From an uncultured bacterium (lineage in GTDB: Bacteria > Hydrogenedentota > Hydrogenedentia > Hydrogenedentales > SLHB01), in the NCBI GenBank assembly GCA_937928585.1, contig CALEZK010000276.1:1-9807 (forward strand): a stretch of DNA of 9,807 nucleotides, in the 5' to 3' direction. The notes beneath the pieces were generated by a model, which was given only the letters and a program-made list of their open reading frames with translations, searched no databases and had not been told where the DNA came from. Positions 1 to 7,596 of this stretch are shown piece by piece (the first letter of the stretch is position 1; each line of letters opens with the position of its first letter). Both the position numbers and the translations under genes were made by a program.

Positions 1-2610
1 GTGGAGGACTATCTCGAACTGCGCCCGGAGAAACGAGCGACCATCGAGAAGCACGTGAAGTCGGGCCGGTTGATCATTGGTCCGTGGTACTCGCTGCCGG
101 AGGAATACATCGTCAACGGGGAATCGCTGGTTCGCAACCTGGTCGTGGGCCATCGCGTTGCGGAGAGTCTCGGCAAGGTGTCGAAGGTGGGCTATACGCC
201 GTTCAGCTACGGGCAGACCTCGCAGATTCCACAGATCTACATGGGCTTCGATATCGACACGATCATTTTCTATCGCGGCATCAACACACCGAAGAGTGAA
301 TTCATCCTCGAAGGGCCGGATGGCACGCGCCTGTTGGGCATGCGCTTCGGCACGATGAGCCGGTTCAGCTACTACATCTACGTGTATCGGTATTTGCGCT
401 ATGGTTCGGACGATGTATGGGCGCGCTACGATTGGGACCGCGGCGCGGCGCCGTTTCGCCTGGCGCGGGCAGACAAACCACGCGAGCATTATCATGTGCT
501 TGACAAGCACATCAAACAGTGGAACGACAAACCGATTCGCGATCAGTTGCTGAAACTCGTGAAGGACGAATCGGAGCATTTCACCACTTCGCACATCTGC
601 TGCATGCAGGGATTCGATACGAGCGATCCCGACCCGGAAGAGTCGCGGATCATGAAGCTGTGCCAGAAACTACTTCCAGAGCACGACATCAAGCTGTCCG
701 ATCTCGACACGTATATGAAGGCGATGCGCAAAGAGGTGAAGAATCCGGCGGTGCTCACCGGCGAAAGCCGCGACCCTGGCTCGACCGGCAAGTGGACGCA
801 CCTCATGGGCGACGTCATCAGCGCGCGCACGCGCCTGAAACGCGCGAACCACAAGGCCGAAGTGCATCTGCAACGCCTTGCGGAACCGTGGAGCGCGATT
901 GGGTCGATGGTTGGCGGTGAATACGTGAAGACGGGCATCGACAAGTGCTGGAAACTGCTGCTGCAGAACCATCCGCACGACACCATCACCGGCGCGGGAA
1001 TCGACCAGATGGAGAAGGACTCGCTGTTCCGGTTCGATCAGATCTGCATCATCAGCGAAGGGCTCGCGCGGCGCGGCATGGGCGCGGTGCAGATCGCGAT
1101 CGATAATTCGGACTTGTCGCCAAAGGACAGCGTGTTGACGGTGTACAACCCGTGCCCGTTTCCGCGCAGCGGCGTCGTGTCCGCGTACATCGACATGCCC
1201 GCAAACATGGGTTACGACGCGTTCAGCATCCGCACGCCGGACGGCAAAAAAGTTTCGCGCATTCAGCGCAAGGAGCAGTTCGAGTGGGGCACGCTCGTGC
1301 GCAATTTGCAGGACATTTCTATCGAGCTCAATTCGCAGCGCGTGCTGTGCCATATTGAGGTCGAGGACATTCCCGCGTTCGGATACAAAACCTATCACAT
1401 CGTGCGCGAGGAGAAGTGGCAGTTTGAGCCCGGCTCGCTTGCGGTGGAGACGAACGTGATCGAGAATGAGCATCTCCGCGTGAAGTTCAACAGCGACGGC
1501 ACGCTCGACGTTACGCACAAACCAACGAAACAGACGTATGCCGGTCTGCACTATCTCGAAGACACGGGGGAGACGGGCCACTCGTGGATTCACATGGAGC
1601 CGCATTCAAACGAAGCGATCACGTCGCACGGATTCCCCTGCGTCATCGCGTTGGAAGAAGCGGGACCGCTGCTTGCGCGCGTGCGCGTCGAATATCACAT
1701 GGAAGTGCCCATCGGCATTGACGACGAGATGACCGATCAATTCCGCGGCGATGCGATGGATCACACCAGCCGCACGAAAGAGCGGAAGAAACTGATCGTG
1801 ACGAGCCGATTCACGCTGCGCGCCGGACAGCAGCGGCTCGATGTCGTGACGTCGCTGGATAACCAGTGCCGCAACCATCGCCTGCGCGTGATGTTCCCCA
1901 CGGGCCTCAGGACAAACCAGACGCACACCGACGCGACGTACGACGTGATCGCGCGTGACATTACGGTCAAAAAAGGCAACGCATACTACGGCAAACCGAA
2001 CCCGCAGTATCCCATGTACCGGTGGGTCGATATGAGCGACGGCAAGAAAGGTTTTGCGATTCTGAACACGGGCATCCGCGAGTACGAAGCGATGGACAAC
2101 AAGGAGCGCACGCTCGGCATCACGTTGTTCCGCGCGTTCACGTATCGCAACTGCCCGATCTTCGGACGCTGGGAAGTGCATCCGGAGATGGACCTCGCGC
2201 AGTGTATCGGTCCGCACGAATGGACGTACAGCATCTACCCGCACAAGGGCGATTGGACCAACGGCGTCTTCAATCAGGCGGAAGAACTCAACCTGCCGCT
2301 GGACCCCGCGCAGTGCGGCCCCCACAAAGGCACGCTGCCGAAGTCACTCAGCTTCTTGACGCTGAGCGGCGGGAACGTCCAACTCACCGCGTTTAAACAA
2401 CACGAAGATCGCCCGGGTTCGTATACCGTCCGCGTGTTTAACCCAGAAGCGAAGTCGGTCACGGCAAAACTGACTTTCGCGAAACCGATCAAGAAGGCGT
2501 GGTTCTGCAATCTGAATGAGGAGCGCAGGAAGGAAGTGAAACCAGTGGGCAAAGCGCTAACGGTGCCGCTGGGGAAAAAGAAGATTGCGACAGTGGAGAT
2601 TGTTTTCTAG
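1..2610 (+). CDS. GH38 alpha-mannosidase-family protein, 5'-truncated, with an altered nucleophile motif
   Basis: The reading frame is open from the window edge and gives 869 residues. GH38 enzymes are zinc-dependent retaining alpha-mannosidases; the bacterial relative MngB hydrolyses mannosyl-glycerates. The first residues align with the EDY segment about 55 residues into MngB, so the initial GTG is an internal Val codon and the N-terminal zinc motif (H-x-D) lies outside the window. Visible family features are GRLIIGPWY (residues 22-30), the nucleophile-loop region (64-80), a probable acid/base Asp206 in QGFD, the HPHDTITG zinc/active-site motif (324-331), and the GH38 C-terminal beta domains (from about 465), which include LRVMFPTG. 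The canonical P-D-[ST]-[FW]-G motif reads P-F-S-Y-G here, so the nucleophile and zinc-ligand Asp is Phe68. A Tyr-rich stretch (121-140) sits where most relatives are shorter. No signal peptide can be judged. The family call is firm; activity and substrate are uncertain. Confidence 0.9.
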   Translation: MEDYLELRPEKRATIEKHVKSGRLIIGPWYSLPEEYIVNGESLVRNLVVGHRVAESLGKVSKVGYTPFSYGQTSQIPQIYMGFDIDTIIFYRGINTPKSEFILEGPDGTRLLGMRFGTMSRFSYYIYVYRYLRYGSDDVWARYDWDRGAAPFRLARADKPREHYHVLDKHIKQWNDKPIRDQLLKLVKDESEHFTTSHICCMQGFDTSDPDPEESRIMKLCQKLLPEHDIKLSDLDTYMKAMRKEVKNPAVLTGESRDPGSTGKWTHLMGDVISARTRLKRANHKAEVHLQRLAEPWSAIGSMVGGEYVKTGIDKCWKLLLQNHPHDTITGAGIDQMEKDSLFRFDQICIISEGLARRGMGAVQIAIDNSDLSPKDSVLTVYNPCPFPRSGVVSAYIDMPANMGYDAFSIRTPDGKKVSRIQRKEQFEWGTLVRNLQDISIELNSQRVLCHIEVEDIPAFGYKTYHIVREEKWQFEPGSLAVETNVIENEHLRVKFNSDGTLDVTHKPTKQTYAGLHYLEDTGETGHSWIHMEPHSNEAITSHGFPCVIALEEAGPLLARVRVEYHMEVPIGIDDEMTDQFRGDAMDHTSRTKERKKLIVTSRFTLRAGQQRLDVVTSLDNQCRNHRLRVMFPTGLRTNQTHTDATYDVIARDITVKKGNAYYGKPNPQYPMYRWVDMSDGKKGFAILNTGIREYEAMDNKERTLGITLFRAFTYRNCPIFGRWEVHPEMDLAQCIGPHEWTYSIYPHKGDWTNGVFNQAEELNLPLDPAQCGPHKGTLPKSLSFLTLSGGNVQLTAFKQHEDRPGSYTVRVFNPEAKSVTAKLTFAKPIKKAWFCNLNEERRKEVKPVGKALTVPLGKKKIATVEIVF

Positions 2611-2985
2611 CGCAGCAATCGTCACCGGTACAGTTTCGGCTTTGTAACGCCCGGCAAAATCTTCCAGAGCAATCGCTAGGGCAGGTCCGTGCCAGGCGTC
2701 AATTTGGAGATAGTGCGCGAGGGTCAATCAAGAGCATATCAAGAGGGTAGCAAGCACTTCTTAGTACCTGGGTTTTCATGTCAAGGTCGTTCGCCAGATG
2801 ATAGAGCGTAAAGTTGGTTTCGAACGGCCGTTTCTACCCCACCCGCCTGGGTTTTCGCCTAGGTAACAGAGTTGCCGCTTGCTGGTATGGTTTGACTCAG
2901 GGGTTCTAGGGAACGTCGGGAAGCGTTCTTGGTTCGTTAAAGAAGAAAATGAGTTAAACGTACTTCGGCCTGGGGGGCGTGATCA
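2611..2985. other. Intergenic gap of about 375 bases with a LexA-like palindrome
   Basis: No convincing gene is present. The 8-mer AGCAATCG occurs twice as a direct repeat (2614-2621 and 2668-2675), and an 11-mer CCTGGGTTTTC occurs twice (2767-2777 and 2846-2856). A minus-strand frame (2557-2727, TTG start) stays open for 56 codons and could be a gene remnant or chance. A palindrome lies at 2821-2834. Small inverted repeats built from GTTC and GAAC (2903-2914 and 2911-2928) precede the next gene. A TTGACT at 2892 has no good -10 partner at normal spacing, so I do not call a promoter. I see no clear terminator for the GH38 gene. Confidence 0.6.
2821..2834. promoter_or_regulatory. LexA (Cheo-box)-like palindrome
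   Basis: The sequence CGAACGGCCGTTTC contains a perfect 10-base palindrome (2823-2832). It matches the Gram-positive LexA/DinR consensus CGAACRNRYGTTYC at all but one position (C at the second R). It lies about 150 bases upstream of the propeller start, further than a normal operator, and no SOS gene is adjacent. The match is visible, but its function is speculative. Confidence 0.25.
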
Positions 2986-4398
2986 GTGAAACTGCTTCGT
3001 CAGAGTCAACTTACGGCGTTCTTACCAATGTATACCGCGATAGCAGCTTTCGCGGTCATCGGGCAATTTCAGGCGGCGGCCCAAGCCGCAGCTTACGTCA
3101 CAAGTGGAAGCGCGAGTTCCGTTTATGTGATAGACACCGCTGCCGACACCGTGGCCGATACCATATCCAATAGCGGTTCGCCTTCGCAGATCGTCGTTTC
3201 GCCCGATGGCCTTACCGCCTACGTAAGCAATCTGGCAGGCGATTCGATATCGGTGATTGACGCCGTGACGAACATGGTCATCGATACGATTCCCGTTGGC
3301 GACGCGCCAAGCCATCTTGCGCTGACTCCAGATGGCGCGACTATTTATGTATCGACCGCAGATGGCGTGGTTCAATGCGTCGATGTTGCGTCCAAGACCA
3401 TAATCGCTGACATACCGCTTTTCGGCGTTGTAGGACGTCTCGCTATCTCGCCAGATGGCAATCGGTTATATGTAGCGTGGGGTGGCGTGTCCGTTATCGA
3501 CACTTTGGCGAACATAGTGCTCACGACAATCTATCCTGGCAACCATGCCAGCGACGTAGCACTATCGCCGGACGGCACGCGCGTCTATATCGCGACAACG
3601 CACTATGAGTTTGATCCTGTTTTCAGCGCGTACGGCGCGATACAGGTATACGATACGACGGACTACACGTGGATTGACGGCGTGTTCACCGGTTCATTGC
3701 CTGGGGCAATTGCAGTCTCAACTGACGGTACGCGGCTCTACGCCGCGCTGACGGCGACGTGGTCGAATACCGGTTATGGCGCGGGCTTTCTGCAAGGTCG
3801 TGTTGTGGCCGCGATTAATTTGACGAGCTTGGAAGTCGTTGGTTGGACAGATGTATTCAAGACACCCAACGATATTGCAATAACGCCTGACGACAGCAAA
3901 GTGCTCGTGACAGTTCCTATTTTGAAGAATGTGACCGTAATCGAAACCTCAACAAACACGGTTTCAACGCAGGTTCCCCTTGTTGGTACGCCGGGTGGGA
4001 TCGGGATTGTGCCGGGCGAGCCAATAATCACGACGGACCCAGATGATGTGTTGCGTGTCGCAATTGATATACGCCCCGGTTCCACGCCGAAGAATCGCGT
4101 ATTGCCGGGAGACCCTACGGCAAAGATATCCGTCGCGGTGCTTTCAACGGACATAATCGACGCAACCACGATTGATAGCGCGTCGATTCGGTTTGGCGCG
4201 CATGGCACGGAAGCAGCGCCCGTGTCTTCTCGGTTAAAAGACGTCGATGGAGATGGCGTGTTGGATCTGTTGATTCGTTTTCGCACAGGCGCCACGGGCA
4301 TTCAGTGCGGCGATGTGAGCGCGAGGCTCACGGGGCAAACGTTGTCTGGTCAGTCAATCGAGGGCGTGGATACTATCCGCACTGTGAAGTGTCCGTAA
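2986..4398 (+). CDS. Secreted YVTN-type seven-bladed beta-propeller with C-terminal DxDGDG domain
   Basis: The protein has 470 residues. The GTG start is chosen because a G6 run (2972-2977) sits 8 bases upstream and because it begins a basic, hydrophobic signal peptide, with likely cleavage near AAAQA (about residue 34). Residues 36-350 form a YVTN/YNCE-like propeller: the recurring [ST]PDG-x-x-x-Y-V pattern appears about six times, each followed by a 'V-I-D-T-x-x-N-x-V' strand, which fits seven blades with the first split between the two ends. Such propellers are usually exported and act in binding or surface display. Residues about 356-470 form a separate domain beginning AIDIRPGS, with a calcium-loop-like DVDGDGVLD (419-427) and two cysteines (441 and 469) that could pair. 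I know this C-terminal domain as a recurrent tail on secreted proteins of environmental bacteria. No catalytic residues are recognisable. The gene is transcribed alone and followed by a terminator. Confidence 0.9.
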   Translation: MKLLRQSQLTAFLPMYTAIAAFAVIGQFQAAAQAAAYVTSGSASSVYVIDTAADTVADTISNSGSPSQIVVSPDGLTAYVSNLAGDSISVIDAVTNMVIDTIPVGDAPSHLALTPDGATIYVSTADGVVQCVDVASKTIIADIPLFGVVGRLAISPDGNRLYVAWGGVSVIDTLANIVLTTIYPGNHASDVALSPDGTRVYIATTHYEFDPVFSAYGAIQVYDTTDYTWIDGVFTGSLPGAIAVSTDGTRLYAALTATWSNTGYGAGFLQGRVVAAINLTSLEVVGWTDVFKTPNDIAITPDDSKVLVTVPILKNVTVIETSTNTVSTQVPLVGTPGGIGIVPGEPIITTDPDDVLRVAIDIRPGSTPKNRVLPGDPTAKISVAVLSTDIIDATTIDSASIRFGAHGTEAAPVSSRLKDVDGDGVLDLLIRFRTGATGIQCGDVSARLTGQTLSGQSIEGVDTIRTVKCP

Positions 4399-4421
4399 AC
4401 TTGGGACAACCTGCAACCAAC

Positions 4422-4447
4422 GGCGCTTTGTCTTTGCGCCTCTTTTC
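4422..4447 (+). terminator. Probable intrinsic terminator after the propeller gene
   Basis: A perfect 5-bp GC stem (GGCGC at 4422-4426 with GCGCC at 4436-4440) has a 9-base pyrimidine-rich loop and is followed by TCTTTTC. It starts 24 bases after the propeller stop codon and lies between two convergent genes. Read on the minus strand the hairpin is followed by GTTGGTT, so it would be weaker for the opposing gene. The stem is short, so strength is uncertain. Confidence 0.55.
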
Positions 4448-4455
4448 AGATGTAA

Positions 4456-6561
4456 CTACTTTGTGGATTTCAAGGTGGTTCCTGTTGTGGCGTTTGGGGG
4501 AAGTGTGAGGGTTGCGGGGTTCCATTCTTTTGGCAGCGATATGGTGTAGTCGGGGCCGGAGGGGCCGTGGTTTTCCGCTATGGTGATCTCGATGGTTGTT
4601 TGTGTTGCTTTTACGTCGAGCACGAGATCGCGGAAGCGGATGCGCGTAATGCCAAGTTCGGGCCAGTTGCCTGGCAGGCGCGGGTTGAGGGCGAAGCCGT
4701 CCGGTTTTGCGTCGAAGCCGAGAAAGCCGTCGAAAAAGATCTGCGGGGCCATGACGCTTTCGAAGAATTCCTGATCGAGGCCGAGGCCGCCGGCGGTGCC
4801 GCCGCCTTGCAGCGTGCCGGGGCGCGTGCCGTCGTAATATTTGCGGTAACCGCCCGCCGCGGTAACTTCGTCGAACCATGCGGCGATTTCGTTCACGCGC
4901 GGGCTGACGCTGTCCGCGCCGCGCACTTTCAGGCGTGCCATCAGGTCGTAGTAAGTGAAGCCCATCACTGCGCCGCCGTCCTGCACCTGTCCGCCCCAGG
5001 GAATGCTCTCCGGGCCTGACCACGCCCACAGGTAATATTCGACGTTGCGCTTGGTTGTTGCGCGCGGGCCGAAGCGCCAGTGGTAGATGTCCGCGCCGAT
5101 GGAGGTATCGCCTTCGACGATGCGGTCGCCGGTAATCCAATCCATAATCGCTTTTGCGTGATCGTCTGATGCGAAGCCGAAGTGAATTGCTTCAAGATTC
5201 AGAAAGGTGAGGCCCCAATCATGGCCTACGCCGTCGATGTCGATTGCGCAGAAGAAGCGTTTTGTCTCCGGGTTCCAGAAAACGTCATTGCCTTTCTTCT
5301 TCACGCGTGCAGCGCGATCACGCAACGATTCGGCAGTGAACGCGAGCGCACCGCTGGGGATGTTCCACTCCGGATGCGCGACGATGGCCGCTTCGATCTC
5401 CGCCATGACGTTTAATGCGTCGTAGTATTGATACGTCGCATAGCAGTCCTTGTAGCCCATCGGCAGGAGGTCCCAATAGTTGTTGCCGATGCCGTTGCCG
5501 GAGAGAATCTCCTTTTTGCCGTCGACCAGCTTGATGCCGCTGCGCCCTTCGTGCCCGACCCACGTTGTCATCACGAGGTCTTCCTTGTCCGCGTGAAATT
5601 CGGTCATTATGTAACGCATGGCGATGCGCATGCGGCCGATTTGATCGCGCAGAAATGCAATGTCGCCGGTCCAGTTGAAATAGTTTGCGCACCCGCGCAC
5701 AAAATTCGAGTTATTGATGTTGTGCCGCGTGTCGTATTGGGTGAACAACGCTTGCACGCCGACTGTCGCGCCAGCCCGTTCGTTGCCAAACTGGACGCGT
5801 AATCCGGTTATCGCACCCTTCCATTCCGGATGTGTATAGACCGGCACCATCGTGTACGTGAAATTTGGGCCGTCCACCGCGGCGAAATACATGCGCCGCG
5901 CCGGCGCATACTCCGGCGCGTCTTCGCGCGTCCATTCCAGATACGGTTGCGCATTGCCGAGGCCGGACGCGCGCCATCGCAACTGAATAAACGGCGCGTT
6001 ATACGGATCAATTCGCATCGCGGGCGCGGTCACGCTCGCGTGCGGCGCGTCGAGTTTCACGTTCCATGCCTGATCGTGGATGCCATCGTCCGTGCCACCG
6101 GTGATGACCCAGCCTTCCTGCGTCTTTACGTCCGTGCCGGTCCAGTTGCGGTGAATGCCGTCGAGATTGAAATGCCAGCCCCAGCCGCCCGTACCCTGCG
6201 CCCAGAAGGGAAACGGCCAACCCGTTTGATGCGCGATGGAAGTGTGCTGATGTGTGGCGACGTATCCATCGGGATCGATGATGCGGCCTGACAACGCGGC
6301 GCGCCATTTCGCGCGCATCGCGCTCCACGAATCGTTCGTGGTCACCGCCGGCCAGAGCGCGGGCACGCTGAGCCATTCGTCCCACAGGGTTGCCTGGGGG
6401 GCCGTGCCGGGATAGTGCAGCCAATACAGATTGCGAAAGCTTTCCGCTACGGCCTCGTGCCCCGGCGCGATGATGCGCGGGAAATCAGCAGGCGGTTCCT
6501 CTGCGAAAAGCGGCAGCGCCGCGACAATCAGACAGAGGAAAAGTGCGCATATTCGTTGCAT
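4456..6561 (-). CDS. Secreted (alpha/alpha)6-barrel glycoside hydrolase-like protein with inserted beta domain
   Basis: The preferred start is the ATG at 6561 (701 residues): a GGGG run lies 6 bases upstream, and the product begins directly with a signal peptide (MQRICALF..., likely cut after LFA at residue 20). An in-frame TTG at 6573 would add only four residues. From about residue 285 the sequence resembles six-hairpin glycosidases of the GH63/GH78/GH95 type. It has NYFNWTGD, then GNNYWDLLPMGYKD (Asp364), WGLTFLNLEA, then WGGQVQDGG (Asp528), and a C-terminal beta segment with NPRLP and LVLDVKATQTTIEITI. Asp364 and Asp528 are acidic residues in conserved-looking loops and are candidates for catalysis; I cannot assign the family. 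Residues about 150-275 look like a beta-sandwich, possibly carbohydrate-binding, inserted into the N-terminal part. The protein is likely periplasmic or extracellular. It faces the propeller gene convergently and the phage-type gene divergently. Confidence 0.85.
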   Translation of the reverse strand: MQRICALFLCLIVAALPLFAEEPPADFPRIIAPGHEAVAESFRNLYWLHYPGTAPQATLWDEWLSVPALWPAVTTNDSWSAMRAKWRAALSGRIIDPDGYVATHQHTSIAHQTGWPFPFWAQGTGGWGWHFNLDGIHRNWTGTDVKTQEGWVITGGTDDGIHDQAWNVKLDAPHASVTAPAMRIDPYNAPFIQLRWRASGLGNAQPYLEWTREDAPEYAPARRMYFAAVDGPNFTYTMVPVYTHPEWKGAITGLRVQFGNERAGATVGVQALFTQYDTRHNINNSNFVRGCANYFNWTGDIAFLRDQIGRMRIAMRYIMTEFHADKEDLVMTTWVGHEGRSGIKLVDGKKEILSGNGIGNNYWDLLPMGYKDCYATYQYYDALNVMAEIEAAIVAHPEWNIPSGALAFTAESLRDRAARVKKKGNDVFWNPETKRFFCAIDIDGVGHDWGLTFLNLEAIHFGFASDDHAKAIMDWITGDRIVEGDTSIGADIYHWRFGPRATTKRNVEYYLWAWSGPESIPWGGQVQDGGAVMGFTYYDLMARLKVRGADSVSPRVNEIAAWFDEVTAAGGYRKYYDGTRPGTLQGGGTAGGLGLDQEFFESVMAPQIFFDGFLGFDAKPDGFALNPRLPGNWPELGITRIRFRDLVLDVKATQTTIEITIAENHGPSGPDYTISLPKEWNPATLTLPPNATTGTTLKSTK

Positions 6562-6600
6562 TGTCGGCCCCAAGCGTTTTGATTAAGCAAGAAACTATTG

Positions 6601-6629
6601 GTGATTATAAACATGCTTGATCGTATAGT
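6601..6629 (+). promoter_or_regulatory. Candidate promoter for the 6675 gene
   Basis: A -10 like TATAGT (6624-6629, 5 of 6 consensus bases) lies 17 bases after a weak -35 GTGATT (6601-6606). It sits in the only clearly AT-rich gap of the window and would give a leader of about 40 bases before the GTG at 6675. This is a consensus match only. Confidence 0.35.
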
Positions 6630-6634
6630 ATCAA
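6604..6634 (-). promoter_or_regulatory. Candidate promoter for the secreted glycosidase gene
   Basis: On the minus strand a perfect TATAAT (6609 down to 6604) is preceded by TTGATA (6634 down to 6629; 5 of 6 consensus bases) with a 19-base spacer, slightly longer than ideal. The predicted leader to the ATG at 6561 is about 35 bases. It overlaps the opposite-strand promoter candidate almost completely, so the two could not be occupied at the same time. Confidence 0.4.
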
Positions 6635-6674
6635 AAGTAATACGGGAAGGGCCGCATAACAAAGGTGGCGAACC

Positions 6675-7523
6675 GTGCGAATCATTTCTGATTTCAAAGA
6701 CTACTACGACTCCGCGCTCGGCTTCGGGATCGATCCCAATGTTCGGTATATGCGTAAGCGGGAAGTGCTTGAACGCACCGGAGGGTGCGAGACGTGGATG
6801 GCTGAGAAGAAAGCGCTTCCACCACTCTTTGGTCCGTTACAGACCATCCTCGATTTAATGGGGTCGTTGCCGCATCGCCTAAACGCCAACATAAATGCAC
6901 ATTACCAAAGGGAGTATAGTCTCGAAATTCCCACAATGGTTAAGGTGATCGGTTTCTGCGGACTCCTTTATCCAGCCATCGAGATTGACGGAAAGACATT
7001 TTTCTACGTCGAAAAGGTCGCGTCTGGATTAAGTCCCGATTTCCTGAAAAAATACCGTCTCGATGCGGAAAAGCTGGACGCAATTCTGCAACAGAAAAGA
7101 ACTAAATCCCCTCCATGGAAGACGGAATTTCTGACGACCCTAAGTTGGACAAAGCGCTGCGAGGAGATTGCTGGGAAACGGTTCGACAACATTTTCATCG
7201 AAATGGGCGCGCCGATTTTTATGATAGAGCGCGAACACCAAAACATTCGCCGGGATCGCAGTCACGGTCCCACCCGGCCAGATATGGTGCGGTACGCAAT
7301 AAACCCGTTTCTAAAACCGCATGATTTCCAGAAAGTTTTTGGGCCTGCCGAGGCGTTTCAGGAACTCGCCATGTATGTGGGGAACCAGCTCGCGCGCCAG
7401 CCCGATCCCATTTCGACTGTATCCGACGAAATCATGCGCGACCAGAAAGGTTTCGATAAATGGTCCTTCCGTCGTCACAAGGAAGACGACACGAAATTCA
7501 AGAAGTCACTGCGGAATCCATAG
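6675..7523 (+). CDS. Conserved hypothetical protein of a phage-associated type
   Basis: The protein has 282 residues. The GTG start is set by AAAGGTGG (6661-6668) six bases upstream. There is no signal peptide or membrane segment, so it is probably cytoplasmic. The N-terminus (IISDFKDYYDSALGFGIDPNV), the central VIGFCGLLYPAIEIDGKTFF, and the C-terminal pattern (INPFLKPHDFQKVF, then AFQELAMYVGNQLA, then KGFDKWSFRR) match my memory of an uncharacterised family scattered in phages and bacteria. In those proteins an 'N-P-x-L-x-D-x-x-F-x-K-V-x-x-P-x-x-A-F-Q-E' segment and a terminal 'K-G-F-D-x-x-x-S-F-R' recur. No catalytic motif is recognisable and no function can be given. No phage structural, integrase or lysis genes are nearby, so it stands alone. 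It lies 73 bases before the membrane-protein gene and may be co-transcribed with it. Confidence 0.8.
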   Translation: MRIISDFKDYYDSALGFGIDPNVRYMRKREVLERTGGCETWMAEKKALPPLFGPLQTILDLMGSLPHRLNANINAHYQREYSLEIPTMVKVIGFCGLLYPAIEIDGKTFFYVEKVASGLSPDFLKKYRLDAEKLDAILQQKRTKSPPWKTEFLTTLSWTKRCEEIAGKRFDNIFIEMGAPIFMIEREHQNIRRDRSHGPTRPDMVRYAINPFLKPHDFQKVFGPAEAFQELAMYVGNQLARQPDPISTVSDEIMRDQKGFDKWSFRRHKEDDTKFKKSLRNP

Positions 7524-7596
7524 CGTCCGGAGTAGACGACAAACGTAGTCGCTGCGTCCGTGCACGCCGCGTTTAGTTTGAAAGGAGGAGGGGATT

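Noticed and set aside
1..3. GTG at the first position as a real start codon
   Set aside because: It aligns to an internal residue of GH38 proteins, and the N-terminal zinc-binding segment would be missing; the gene is cut by the window edge.
670..2325. Two long minus-strand open frames (670-1605 and 1606-2325) opposite the GH38 gene
   Set aside because: They are His/Arg/Val-rich, have no recognisable domain and mirror the codon bias of the plus-strand gene, whose family match is clear.
2808..2834. GGTTTCGAA resembling a tRNA T-arm
   Set aside because: No acceptor, D-arm or anticodon arm can be folded around it.
2979..3173. Alternative GTG frame starting seven bases before the propeller gene
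   Set aside because: It is out of frame with the propeller and lacks a signal peptide or any domain.
4373..5140. 255-codon minus-strand frame overlapping the secreted glycosidase
   Set aside because: Extremely Arg/Pro/His-rich translation typical of an out-of-frame reading of GC-rich coding DNA; the 701-residue frame matches a protein fold.
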